DNA of 64,000 nt from Candidatus Binatia bacterium (GTDB lineage: Bacteria; Desulfobacterota; Binatia; Bin18): positions 248,001 through 312,000 of the forward strand of contig OX638322.1 of assembly GCA_951812575.1 (NCBI GenBank), written 5' to 3'. Under the pieces are notes generated by a model. The model did not search any database and was not told where the DNA came from. It saw only the letters and a list, made by a program, of their open reading frames with translations. The position numbers were made by a program, and so were the translations under genes. Each line of letters opens with the position of its first letter. The stretch's first letter is position 1. Positions 26,815 through 35,871 of the stretch are shown in pieces.

Positions 26815-27534
26815 ATGACCACAGCAGATTGGAACAGCTTAGCCGAACGCCTCACCGAGGCGCTACGCCCGGTGGCAGCACCGCTGGCGATTACCTTTAG
26901 CCCGGCCCGACCGGAAAACATTCCGACCTTTGACGAGCCGCTGGCCGAACCAACGCCGGATGGGCGGACCGGGCGGGTGCCTGCCGGTTGTGTCTTCTGG
27001 ATTAAAGCCGGGGAACGCACCTTCAGTACGGTTGCCGAAGACCACGGCAACTGTAGCGTGGGCAGTCTCACCCACGGTTTCAAAACCTTGGAAGAGGCCG
27101 CCCAGGGTAACGACGTGGCGACCTTGCTGGACAGCGGTTGGGTAGCGGAAGAGGTCTTTCCTCATATTCCAACGGTAGCGGACAAGCCTGGGGCCGTTAC
27201 CTATGGGCCGCTGGCAGCAACACCGATTGATCCCGACGTTGTGCTGCTCCGCATCAACCCGCACGCCGCCATGGTGCTCTCGGACGCCTTGCCCGATCTC
27301 AAGATCGAGGGCAAGCCGCAGTGTCATATCGTGGCGATGGCGAAAGACGGCCAGGTCGCCGTGAGTGTCGGCTGCGCGCTGAGCCGGGCGCGAACCGGCA
27401 TGCAGGCCACCGAGATGACGTGTGCCCTCCCCGCCCGCCGTCTGGCCGAAGTCCTCGACAAAGTCGAACGGACCTCACAGATCGATACACTGGTTGCGCG
27501 CTACGCCGGAGAAGACGCCCGCCGTTTTCAGTAA
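26815..27534 (+). CDS. DUF169 domain-containing protein
   Basis: The product has 239 residues with DUF169 features: an N-terminal APLAITF segment, CVFWIKAGERTFSTVAEDHGNCSVG with conserved Cys residues, VVLLRINPHAAMVLSDAL, and CHIVAMAKDGQVAVSVGCALSRARTGM. The family's function is not established; its Cys-rich core could bind metal or a cofactor. CCAAAGGAG lies 8 bp before ATG 26815. The last 90 bp also occur at 23271 and 29936 as detached remnants. It is divergent from the FadH-like gene. Confidence 0.8.
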   Translation: MTTADWNSLAERLTEALRPVAAPLAITFSPARPENIPTFDEPLAEPTPDGRTGRVPAGCVFWIKAGERTFSTVAEDHGNCSVGSLTHGFKTLEEAAQGNDVATLLDSGWVAEEVFPHIPTVADKPGAVTYGPLAATPIDPDVVLLRINPHAAMVLSDALPDLKIEGKPQCHIVAMAKDGQVAVSVGCALSRARTGMQATEMTCALPARRLAEVLDKVERTSQIDTLVARYAGEDARRFQ

Positions 27535-27594
27535 ATGGCCGATGTGTCAACTGAGGTAGTCCCGGTAAGCGCGCCGCGGGTTTTCCGGATGGCT

Positions 27595-28542
27595 TCAGCG
27601 GATCGCGATAGGATTGACAATCGTCTGTACCGCCCCGGCCATGCGTGGCGTGCCGAGCACGAACATGAACTCGTAGGCCGCATCTGCGGCCAGCGCAGCC
27701 GTGTTCATGTTCTCGAGGATGTAGGTGCCGTTCTTGGCCAATAACTCCTGGTGGACCGGAAAGCGCTCGGCCTCCTTCTCGAACGGGATGGCCTCCAGCG
27801 CCCAAGTGTCCGCCCCGACCGCCACGACGCCTTTCCCGGCCAGGTAGCGCGCGCCCTCGACGCCAATGCCCGGTTCGGGAAAGCCGATCTGCGGCTCGCC
27901 CTCACCCATCTGCGCGAATTGCTTCAGCCAGCCGGTATGGAACAACACCACGTCGCCTTCACGGATTTCTATACCTTGTCTCTTCACGACCTCGTCGATC
28001 TCCTTGCTGTTGAAAGCCGTGCCGTTGGGCACGATGTCAACCTCATAGTATTTCGTCATATCCAGCAGCACACCGCGCGCCACGATGGGTGGGATGTTCT
28101 CCACGCCGAACTTCTTGATGCCCGTGAGCGAGAAGAAGTCCTGCGTCTTCCAGCCGTTGTAATGCACGTGATCGATGCCGACGTGACCGAACCCGTCGAT
28201 CTGGCTGCCGACCCCCAGCCAGGTAACGGCCAGGTCGTCGGTGGTGGTCAGCTCGTTCGGTCCCCCCAGCACGGTATCCCAGACGTACACCTTGTAGTGG
28301 CGGGGCGGGTAGGCCGGCGTGTCGGGGCCGGTCACCATCCCGAGCGCGTACGTCTTGCCGGTCTTGACCAGGCTGGCCGCGAGCTTCACGCGTTCAGGCG
28401 TAATATAGTTCGCGCTTCCGATCTCGTCCTCCGGCCCCCACTTCGATTGCGTCCATTCTTGTCCAGCGGCCGGATAGCCCCACACGAGGACGACCGCCAG
28501 CAGTGCTCCGAACAATCCCTGTCGAGATTGTCGCTTGCTCAT
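27595..28542 (-). CDS. Exported cyclase family protein (kynurenine-formamidase-like metal hydrolase)
   Basis: The product has 315 residues. The first 27 residues form a signal peptide (hydrophobic LFGALLAVVLVWGY, then AAGQ as a cleavage site). The mature part is a PF04199 cyclase domain. The metal motif is seen as GFGHVGIDHVHYNG, with a HTGW block near residue 200 and a late Glu/Asp-rich end. The family hydrolyses amides or cyclises esters with Zn or Mn. Export to the periplasm is unusual for kynurenine formamidases and points to an external substrate. AGGAGTG lies upstream of ATG 28542. It is divergent from the LLM gene at 28744. Confidence 0.85.
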   Translation of the reverse strand: MSKRQSRQGLFGALLAVVLVWGYPAAGQEWTQSKWGPEDEIGSANYITPERVKLAASLVKTGKTYALGMVTGPDTPAYPPRHYKVYVWDTVLGGPNELTTTDDLAVTWLGVGSQIDGFGHVGIDHVHYNGWKTQDFFSLTGIKKFGVENIPPIVARGVLLDMTKYYEVDIVPNGTAFNSKEIDEVVKRQGIEIREGDVVLFHTGWLKQFAQMGEGEPQIGFPEPGIGVEGARYLAGKGVVAVGADTWALEAIPFEKEAERFPVHQELLAKNGTYILENMNTAALAADAAYEFMFVLGTPRMAGAVQTIVNPIAIR

Positions 28543-28743
28543 ACGCTCACTCCTATACGCAACCTACTATACGACGCATCCTGAATGTAAAGCGTAAACT
28601 GCTCTTCGATCTTGCAGGGTAGTTTTCAGCCTCCGCGTGACAGCGGATCGCCAGCTATCTTTCTTTTTTCACCTGCGCTATGCTGCCGGGCTTCTGAGGA
28701 CGCGCGTTAGAAGATTGCTACTACCCGAAGGAGGACACACAGC

Positions 28744-29838
28744 ATGACACGACTCGATTCGCCGATGCAGATTGGCATGGCCGCAATCTGCCAAAACCCG
28801 GCTCAGAAGATCTCGGACTATGAGGTCTACAAAAATGAGATACGACTGGCCGATTTGGCCGAGCCGCTTGGCTTTGATTCGATTTGGAGCGTTGAGCACC
28901 ACTTTACCGATTACACCATGGTGCCCGATGTCCTCCAGTTCCTGACCTATATGGCGGGTCGGACCAAGACGGTCAAACTGGGCACGATGGTCGTCGTGCT
29001 GCCCTGGCACGATCCCATGCGGGCGGCGGAAGAAATTGCGATGTTGGACGATATGAGCGACGGGCGGCTGATTCTGGGGCTCGGCCGCGGCGCCGGGCAG
29101 GTCGAGTTCGAGGGCTTCCGGGTCGATATGGGTGAGTCCCGCGAACGCTTTGTCGAGGCCGCGGATATGGTCCTGACCGGACTCGAACAGGGCTACTGCG
29201 AGTATGCGGGTCAGTATTATACCCAGCCCAAGAAAGACATCCGTCCCAAGCCGTTCAAATCCTTTAAGGGCCGGACGTATGCCGCTGCGGTTTCACCCGA
29301 GTCGTCCGAGATCATGGCTCGTCTGGGCGTCGGCATCCTGATCATTCCCCAGAAGCCGTGGGAAGACGTGGCGGTAGAGCTGGATACGTACCGGACGGTC
29401 TACCGTGAGGCCAACGGGGCCGAGGCACCGGCACCGGTCGCCGGCGGCTGGGTCTTCTGCGATAAGGATGCCGGCCGTGCCGAAGAGATGGCTCGGCGCT
29501 ACATCGGCGCCTACTGGCAGTCGGCCATGAAGCACTACAATTTTGGTGGGGACCATTTCGCCAAGACCAAGGGCTACGAATACTACGGCAAGATGTCTGA
29601 GGCCATGGGCAGTGTCGAAGGCGTGACCGACTTTTTCCTCAACCTCCAGGTCTGGGGCACGCCGGACCAGTGTTTCGAGAAAGTTCTTGAGATCCGCTCC
29701 AAGATCGGCTGCGACGCCTTCACCGGTGTGTTCAGCTATGGCGGCATGCCGTATGAAGACAGCGAGCAGAGCATGCGGCTGTTCGCGGCTGAGGTCATGC
29801 CGCGCTTGCAGCAGTTGGACCAAAAAGCGGTGGCCTAG
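28744..29838 (+). CDS. LLM class flavin-dependent oxidoreductase (luciferase-like)
   Basis: The product has 364 residues with FDSIWSVEHHFTDYTMVPD (about residues 40-58), GTMVVVLPWHDPMRAAEEIAMLDDMSDGRLILGLGRGAG and a C-terminal NLQVWGTPDQCFEKVLEI block. The VEHHF motif places it with FMN-dependent monooxygenases of the bacterial-luciferase alpha-chain type. GAAGGAGGACACACAGC precedes the ATG. The substrate is unknown. A 196-bp gap with a DUF169 remnant follows, then the toxin-antitoxin pair. Confidence 0.9.
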   Translation: MTRLDSPMQIGMAAICQNPAQKISDYEVYKNEIRLADLAEPLGFDSIWSVEHHFTDYTMVPDVLQFLTYMAGRTKTVKLGTMVVVLPWHDPMRAAEEIAMLDDMSDGRLILGLGRGAGQVEFEGFRVDMGESRERFVEAADMVLTGLEQGYCEYAGQYYTQPKKDIRPKPFKSFKGRTYAAAVSPESSEIMARLGVGILIIPQKPWEDVAVELDTYRTVYREANGAEAPAPVAGGWVFCDKDAGRAEEMARRYIGAYWQSAMKHYNFGGDHFAKTKGYEYYGKMSEAMGSVEGVTDFFLNLQVWGTPDQCFEKVLEIRSKIGCDAFTGVFSYGGMPYEDSEQSMRLFAAEVMPRLQQLDQKAVA

Positions 29839-29867
29839 TCAGCCATCCGTCCTGTTCGGAACACTCC

Positions 29868-29898
29868 CTTCCCCCCTTTAACCAAGGGGGGATTTCCC
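29868..29898. repeat. Short inverted repeat CCCCCCTTTAACCAAGGGGGG type
   Basis: TCCCCCCTTTAACCAAGGGGGGA forms a GC-rich hairpin 30 bp after the LLM gene stop. It may act as its terminator. Elements like this are common intergenic repeats in several uncultured lineages; I see one copy here. Confidence 0.4.
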
Positions 29899-29935
29899 AG
29901 ACCCCGCAGGCTGGCTGAGCTTGGGTCGATAACAG

Positions 29936-29988
29936 ACATCACAGATTGATACACTGGTGGCGCGCTACGCCGGAGAAGACGCCTGCCG
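29936..29988 (+). pseudogene. Remnant of the 3' end of a DUF169 gene (copy C)
   Basis: Bases 29936-29988 match 27471-27523 in the intact DUF169 gene at 49 of 53 positions by hand alignment. The match stops just before the last codons. A 16-base stretch matching the missing final codons and stop (15 of 16) appears at 30770-30785, on the other side of the toxin-antitoxin pair. The pair may therefore have been inserted into this remnant. Confidence 0.7.
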
Positions 29989-30034
29989 ATCTCGGCAGAC
30001 AGTTAAAATCGGCATCGCGTCCTGTCCCTGTTCG

Positions 30035-30277
30035 TCAGGCACGCCGTCTCAATCCCCTTATTCTGCCGCGCTCACGCCTGACAACAGCAACGATCTCCTG
30101 CGCCGAGATATTCGCCTTGACAGACGGAACGTCCAGGGGTGACGTGGACACGCGCTCCGGTACTAGGGCGTAGGTCCTACCATCTCTTCGACGTATGAAC
30201 ACTTTGCCCGTTGATTCGGCTTGGTCGAGCACACTGGAAAGTTTCTGTCTGGCCTCTGAATACGAATAAATCTCCAT
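30035..30277 (-). CDS. Type II antitoxin, Phd/YefM-like
   Basis: The product has 80 residues. The N-terminal YSYSEARQKLSSVLDQAESTGKVFIRRRDGRTYALVPE matches the Phd/YefM DNA-binding fold, and the C-terminus is basic (RRERGRIRGLRRR) and likely toxin-binding. The start is ATG 30277, one base after the toxin stop. It should neutralise the PIN toxin and repress the operon through the palindrome at 30701-30720. It lies downstream of the toxin gene, the reverse of the usual order. Confidence 0.82.
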   Translation of the reverse strand: MEIYSYSEARQKLSSVLDQAESTGKVFIRRRDGRTYALVPERVSTSPLDVPSVKANISAQEIVAVVRRERGRIRGLRRRA

Positions 30278-30278
30278 C

Positions 30279-30677
30279 CTACACCTCTGGATTTATGAGC
30301 TTGATACCAAGTCCTTCCGCGACACGTCTCAGTGGCCTATCCAGTGTCAACAGGGGTGCACGGCACCGTACGGCGCAGTCCAAAAAATATGCATCGTAGG
30401 CATATATATTTGCTTTTGCCGCGATTGATACGACGTTGGCCATATTGATATTCACATATCGTAACGGAATGTCGTCGAAAATTCCCAAGCCTTTTCGGGC
30501 ATCGGCAACTTCAAGACGACGCTGCTTTATCATCGCCGTGAAAGCATTCCCGACTTCCCAGGGGATGGAACCGGGGCCAATGAGCGTCTGGCCTGCCGTA
30601 ATCGAGACAATCGCGTCCCGCTCGGGCTCACCTATAATCACGGCGATAAGCGCCGACGTGTCGATCACAATGTCCAA
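30279..30677 (-). CDS. vapC: PIN-domain toxin, VapC-like
   Basis: The product has 132 residues starting (L/M)DIVIDTSALIAVIIGEPER with the first PIN Asp. It has EVGNAFTAM (Glu near residue 48), and YAYDAYFLDCAVRCRAPLLTLDRPL with the later Asp residues. VapC toxins are Mg-dependent RNases that usually cut tRNA or rRNA. I place the start at TTG 30677 because AAGGGAG lies 6 bp upstream and the protein then starts at the canonical DIVIDTSALI. The longer frame to 30710 would begin inside the operator palindrome. It is the first gene of the pair, followed by the antitoxin with a 1-bp gap. Confidence 0.85.
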   Translation of the reverse strand: MDIVIDTSALIAVIIGEPERDAIVSITAGQTLIGPGSIPWEVGNAFTAMIKQRRLEVADARKGLGIFDDIPLRYVNINMANVVSIAAKANIYAYDAYFLDCAVRCRAPLLTLDRPLRRVAEGLGIKLINPEV

Positions 30678-30700
30678 TATGGTCTCCCTTAGATGTTTGA

Positions 30701-30720
30701 ATTTGTACAATTGTACAAAT
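30701..30720. promoter_or_regulatory. Perfect 20-bp palindromic operator of the toxin-antitoxin operon
   Basis: ATTTGTACAATTGTACAAAT is identical to its reverse complement. It lies 24 bp upstream of the toxin start on the minus strand, where the promoter should be. Autorepression by antitoxin or toxin-antitoxin complexes at such palindromes is the rule for this class. Confidence 0.7.
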
Positions 30721-30829
30721 AAATGTCAAGCGGAGGCAGGGACTTCAGGTCTGGGAAGAACGTGCCCGACCGCTGTTTTCAGTAAGGGGTCAAACTTACC
30801 AGGAGCCGTGCAATTCTCCGAATACGACG

Positions 30830-30857
30830 AGGCCCCAAGGAACGTACCCTGGGGCCT
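30830..30857. terminator. Hairpin downstream of the GST gene
   Basis: AGGCCCCA and TGGGGCCT pair perfectly over 8 bp around a 12-base loop, 78 bp past the stop of the minus-strand GST gene. No T-tract follows on either strand. The gap 30721-30934 holds no gene. Confidence 0.4.
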
Positions 30858-30934
30858 TGTGTGAATTGAGGAGCCACTAAAACTGGCTGTCGCAGATGTG
30901 GCTCGGGTGAGCGCCGCCTCACCCGACACCCCAA

Positions 30935-31657
30935 CTATTCCGGAACCGGGCGGGCGCGTTGGTTGTAGAGCATTTTGCGCAGGCGGTCTTTCTCTTCCTG
31001 TGAGAGCTTGGTGACGTCGAACCCGAGGTCGCTGCCGACGGCCATGCCTTTTTTGACGCCCTCGCGTTCCGAGAGTTCCTCGTACCAGCGCTTGAAGTAT
31101 TTGAACTCGTTGATGTCCTGACCCTGGGACTCCCAGTTGACCGTCCAGGGGTAACAGATCATGTCGGCAATGGTGTATTCGTTCCCGGCCAGATAGGGCT
31201 GCCGGTATAACTGGTTGTTCATCACGCCGAACATGCGATTGACCTCATCCGTAAAACGCCGGACCGCGTAGGTCTGATCGCCCTGGTCGTCGCCCAAACG
31301 GCGAAAATGGCCACACTCGCCACTCTTGGGTCCCTGGTTGGCCATCTGCCACATCACCCACTGGTTCACGTCGTAGCGAACGCGGACATCCTGGGGATAA
31401 AACTGTCCGGCCTTCTCGGCGATATACATCATCATTGCCCCGGACTCGAAAATGCTGATCGGCTCGCCCCCGCCGAGCGGCTCGTGGTCTACCAGGGCCG
31501 GCATCCGGTTATTGGGACAGATTCTGAGAAACTCGTCCGTGAACTGATCGCCCTGGGCGATATTGCACGGGATCATCTTGTACGGCATGCCGCACTCTTC
31601 CAATAGAATGGTGACCTTCTTCCCGTTCGGGGTGGGCCAATAGTGTAAATCGATCAT
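30935..31657 (-). CDS. Glutathione S-transferase family protein
   Basis: The product has 240 residues. The thioredoxin-like N-terminal domain contains YWPTPNGKKVTILLEECGMPY (residues 6-26), NNRMPALVDHEPLGGGEPISIFESGAMMMYIAEKAG, and an all-helical C-terminal domain. The TPNGKKV start is that of the YghU/YfcG/Ure2p-like group, which often acts as disulfide reductase or organohalide/peroxide detoxifier. GAGGAAG precedes ATG 31657. The LLM gene lies 28 bp upstream on the same strand, so it is probably an operon. Confidence 0.9.
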   Translation of the reverse strand: MIDLHYWPTPNGKKVTILLEECGMPYKMIPCNIAQGDQFTDEFLRICPNNRMPALVDHEPLGGGEPISIFESGAMMMYIAEKAGQFYPQDVRVRYDVNQWVMWQMANQGPKSGECGHFRRLGDDQGDQTYAVRRFTDEVNRMFGVMNNQLYRQPYLAGNEYTIADMICYPWTVNWESQGQDINEFKYFKRWYEELSEREGVKKGMAVGSDLGFDVTKLSQEEKDRLRKMLYNQRARPVPE

Positions 31658-31685
31658 ACGTTCTTCCTCCTGAGGGTTTGTTCGT

Positions 31686-32531
31686 CTAGCTCATACTCGA
31701 CATAAACGCGGCGTACTTATCCAGAATCGGCAAGACCTTGTCTCGGCTCTCGGACGGCACGGCGAAGATGGAGCGTTCGATCCCCAATTCCTGATACTGG
31801 TTGATAACCGCTTCCTCGGCGGGAGCCATAAAAGCGGACACGGCCAGGTCCGAGACCTGACGGCCGAACTTTTCCGCCCGCGCGTGCATATCGCCGATCC
31901 AGCCCTTGAGGTCGGGGATTCGTGGCCCAATCGGAATCCAGCCGTCGCAGTAGTTGGCGACCCGATTCAAACCGCCTGGGGTGTGGGCACCCAACAGAAT
32001 GGGCGGATGGGGTTTCTGCAGCGGTTTGGGATAGGACCAGATCGGATCGAAGTTCACAAACTCGCCGTGATACTCGGCTGCCTCTTCCGTCCAGATGGCT
32101 TTCATGGCCTCGATTTTTTCTCTCAGAATCTTCCAGCGGCGATCGAAGGGGGTGCCGTGATTTTCCATCTCTTCGGCATTCCAGCCACCGCCGATCCCGA
32201 ACAGCAGGCGACCGTTCGAGAGCTGGTCTACCGTGGCCACTTCCTTGGCGAGCTTGATGGGGTCGTGCTCCTGCACGAGACAGATGCCGCTGCCGACTTT
32301 GAGGGTGGTCGTGGCGGCCGCGGCGGCCATCAACGACGCGAACAAATCGTGGGTATGCCAATAGTCTTTGGGTAGCTCCCCGCCGCCCGGCCACGGACTG
32401 CGCCGACTGGCCGGAATATGGGTATGCTCCGGATACCAGACCGACTCAAAGCCACGGTCTTCGCACTCTTTGGCAAACTCGTCAGGACGGATGGCGTAAT
32501 CCGTGGCGAACATGACAATACCATATTTCAT
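31686..32531 (-). CDS. LLM class (F420-type) oxidoreductase
   Basis: The product has 281 residues beginning MKYGIVMFATDYAIRPDEFA, with FESVWYPEHTHIP (about residues 29-41), LKVGSGICLVQEHDPIKLAKEVATVDQLSNGRLLFGIGGGWNAEEMENHG, and PHPPILLGAHTPGGLNRVANYCDGWIPIG. The short size and the PEHTHIPAS block are typical of the TIGR03619 F420-dependent group. AAAGGAGGAGAG lies directly before ATG 32531; the longer frame to 32741 is upstream of that site and is not used. It is co-directional with the GST gene and divergent from the amidohydrolase gene. Confidence 0.9.
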   Translation of the reverse strand: MKYGIVMFATDYAIRPDEFAKECEDRGFESVWYPEHTHIPASRRSPWPGGGELPKDYWHTHDLFASLMAAAAATTTLKVGSGICLVQEHDPIKLAKEVATVDQLSNGRLLFGIGGGWNAEEMENHGTPFDRRWKILREKIEAMKAIWTEEAAEYHGEFVNFDPIWSYPKPLQKPHPPILLGAHTPGGLNRVANYCDGWIPIGPRIPDLKGWIGDMHARAEKFGRQVSDLAVSAFMAPAEEAVINQYQELGIERSIFAVPSESRDKVLPILDKYAAFMSSMS

Positions 32532-32780
32532 ACTCTCCTCCTTTGCCTTGAAAGCTCTCCGCACTTCATGCGAATTCCGCAGGAGAGTCAAGCGGTAAAA
32601 GGATGAAAGAGGGATAAGCGCTGCCCTGGCCCGCGTTTGTCCTGCCTCACCCCAGACTAGCGCTCTTGAGTGCAAGCAGATACACACATCACGGAACACG
32701 GCTGCGGACACCTGGACAAAGCGCCGATGTCCTTTCCGCATACGCGGTATTCGTCAGTCTGTTTTTGAGGAGGACAGTGC

Positions 32781-33938
32781 ATGGCAACCCAAACCACATT
32801 CCCCTACTCAGGGGCAATAGACGCCGACGGTCATATTCTTGAGCCGCCTGACATCTGGGAGAAATATATTGACCCCCAGTATCGGGACCGGGCCATCCGC
32901 CTGCGTACCGATGCGCACGGCTTGGAATACCTGGAAATTGACGGCCAGCCTTTTAAGTATATGCCCGCAGGTTCCTTGGCTGCCTTTGGAGCCATGGGCA
33001 AGAAACCGCCCGACCGAGCCAAGCCGGACCCGAGTATGACCTATGTCGGCGAGGCACCGTTTGGGTCCATGGACGCCCAGGAGCGAGTCCGGCGACTGGA
33101 TCAAGAAGGCTTGGAAAAGGCTATCCTGTATCCCAGTATCGGGCTGATCTGGGAGACTGAAGAAGTTGGCGATCTGGCGTATCAGGCGGCCTTGACGACT
33201 GCGTATAACCGCTGGATTACGGAGTTCTGTGCGGATACCAATGGCCGGCTGATTCCGGTCGCCCATATTTCCATGGGCGATCCCCACGAGGCCGCAAAGG
33301 AGCTGGAACGCTCGGTCAAAGCCGGAGCCAAAGGGGCGTTTTTTGCGCCGTTCACACCGACGGATAAATCCCACGCCCATCCGGACTACGATCCGTTCTG
33401 GGCCAAGGCCCAGGAACTCGATGTACCGGTCGGTATTCATCCGGCCGGTGAACCGCCTTCCAAGCGCGTCCACCAACGGTTCAAAGACATGCAGAAATGG
33501 GCCATGTGGCATTTCAATGTGCATGGCGGTCAAGGCCCGCTCCAGGCGTTTACGGCCATGTTTCAATACGGCCTGTTTGAGCGCTTTCCGCATATTAAAG
33601 TCATTGTCCTGGAGTCAGGCGCGGGCTGGGCCGGGTATCTGCTCAATCGGATGGACGCCGTGTATGACAGTCCGCTGGGTGATACGGTGCGGCTCAAAGA
33701 AAAGCCGAGCTATTACTTTCAGCGTCAGTGCTGGATTTCCGGCGATCCGGACGAAAAAGCCTTTGGCCACGTCGTAGACTTTGTCGGTGCGGACAAATTC
33801 TTCTGGGCCTCAGACTTCCCCCATCCCGATCACCCCGACAATTACATGCAAGAACTGAGTGAACTCGTCGCGCCGATGTCAGCATCGACCCGCCAGAAGG
33901 TGCTGGGAGAGAACGTGACGAAGGTCTACGGCCTGTAA
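32781..33938 (+). CDS. PF04909 amidohydrolase family protein
   Basis: The product has 385 residues. The metal-site elements of this family are present: DADGHILEP (residues 14-22), VGIHPAGEPPS (His), FNVHGGQG, VIVLESGAGW with the conserved Glu, and WASDFPHPDHPD with the Asp-Phe-Pro-His block. Family members include decarboxylases (ACMSD, resorcylate) and hydrolases acting on aromatic or cyclic substrates. GAGGAGGACAGTGC lies before the ATG. The stop codon is in a 16-bp unit repeated three times (33923-33970). Confidence 0.9.
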   Translation: MATQTTFPYSGAIDADGHILEPPDIWEKYIDPQYRDRAIRLRTDAHGLEYLEIDGQPFKYMPAGSLAAFGAMGKKPPDRAKPDPSMTYVGEAPFGSMDAQERVRRLDQEGLEKAILYPSIGLIWETEEVGDLAYQAALTTAYNRWITEFCADTNGRLIPVAHISMGDPHEAAKELERSVKAGAKGAFFAPFTPTDKSHAHPDYDPFWAKAQELDVPVGIHPAGEPPSKRVHQRFKDMQKWAMWHFNVHGGQGPLQAFTAMFQYGLFERFPHIKVIVLESGAGWAGYLLNRMDAVYDSPLGDTVRLKEKPSYYFQRQCWISGDPDEKAFGHVVDFVGADKFFWASDFPHPDHPDNYMQELSELVAPMSASTRQKVLGENVTKVYGL

Positions 33939-33970
33939 GGTCTACGGCCTGTAAGGTCTACGGCCTGTAA
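33923..33970 (+). repeat. Three tandem copies of a 16-bp unit containing the amidohydrolase stop codon
   Basis: GGTCTACGGCCTGTAA occurs three times without a gap. The first copy encodes the last residues (VYGL) and the TAA stop of the amidohydrolase gene; the other two lie after it. This looks like a recent slippage event and has no effect on the protein. Confidence 0.95.
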
Positions 33971-34036
33971 AGATGTTTGACCTGTGCAGCAGTCCGGGAT
34001 GAGGCTCTCCCTGAGCCCTGCCCCTTCATCCTGAGC

Positions 34037-35703
<1,667 letters not shown>

Positions 35704-35724
35704 ATGCTTCTCCTCTCGGGTCGT

Positions 35725-35746
35725 GTGGAACAGGATAATGTTCCAC
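35725..35746. promoter_or_regulatory. Inverted repeat GTGGAACA-N6-TGTTCCAC upstream of the SDR-dehalogenase operon
   Basis: Perfect 8-bp arms around GGATAA lie 22 bp upstream of the SDR start on the minus strand. The position and symmetry suit an operator for a dimeric regulator. No regulator gene is adjacent. Confidence 0.4.
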
Positions 35747-35820
35747 TACATTACCAAGTTCCCCTCCTTGGACAACTGCTGATATCTTACGGGTCTGTTA
35801 GGTAAAGCGCATCGGCCTGT

Positions 35821-35841
35821 GCGTCAAGTCAGATTTGACGC
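35821..35841. other. Inverted repeat GCGTCAA-N7-TTGACGC
   Basis: Perfect 7-bp arms lie 31 bp past the stop of the minus-strand Tat amidohydrolase gene. It could be a weak terminator for that gene or a regulatory site for the operon downstream. There is no T-tract. Confidence 0.3.
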
Positions 35842-35871
35842 AGGGCGGAAGAGACGGCCAAAGATGCGCCT

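Noticed and set aside
33923..33970. Tandem repeats considered as a CRISPR array
   Set aside because: The units are adjacent with no spacers, only 16 bp long, and part of a coding end.
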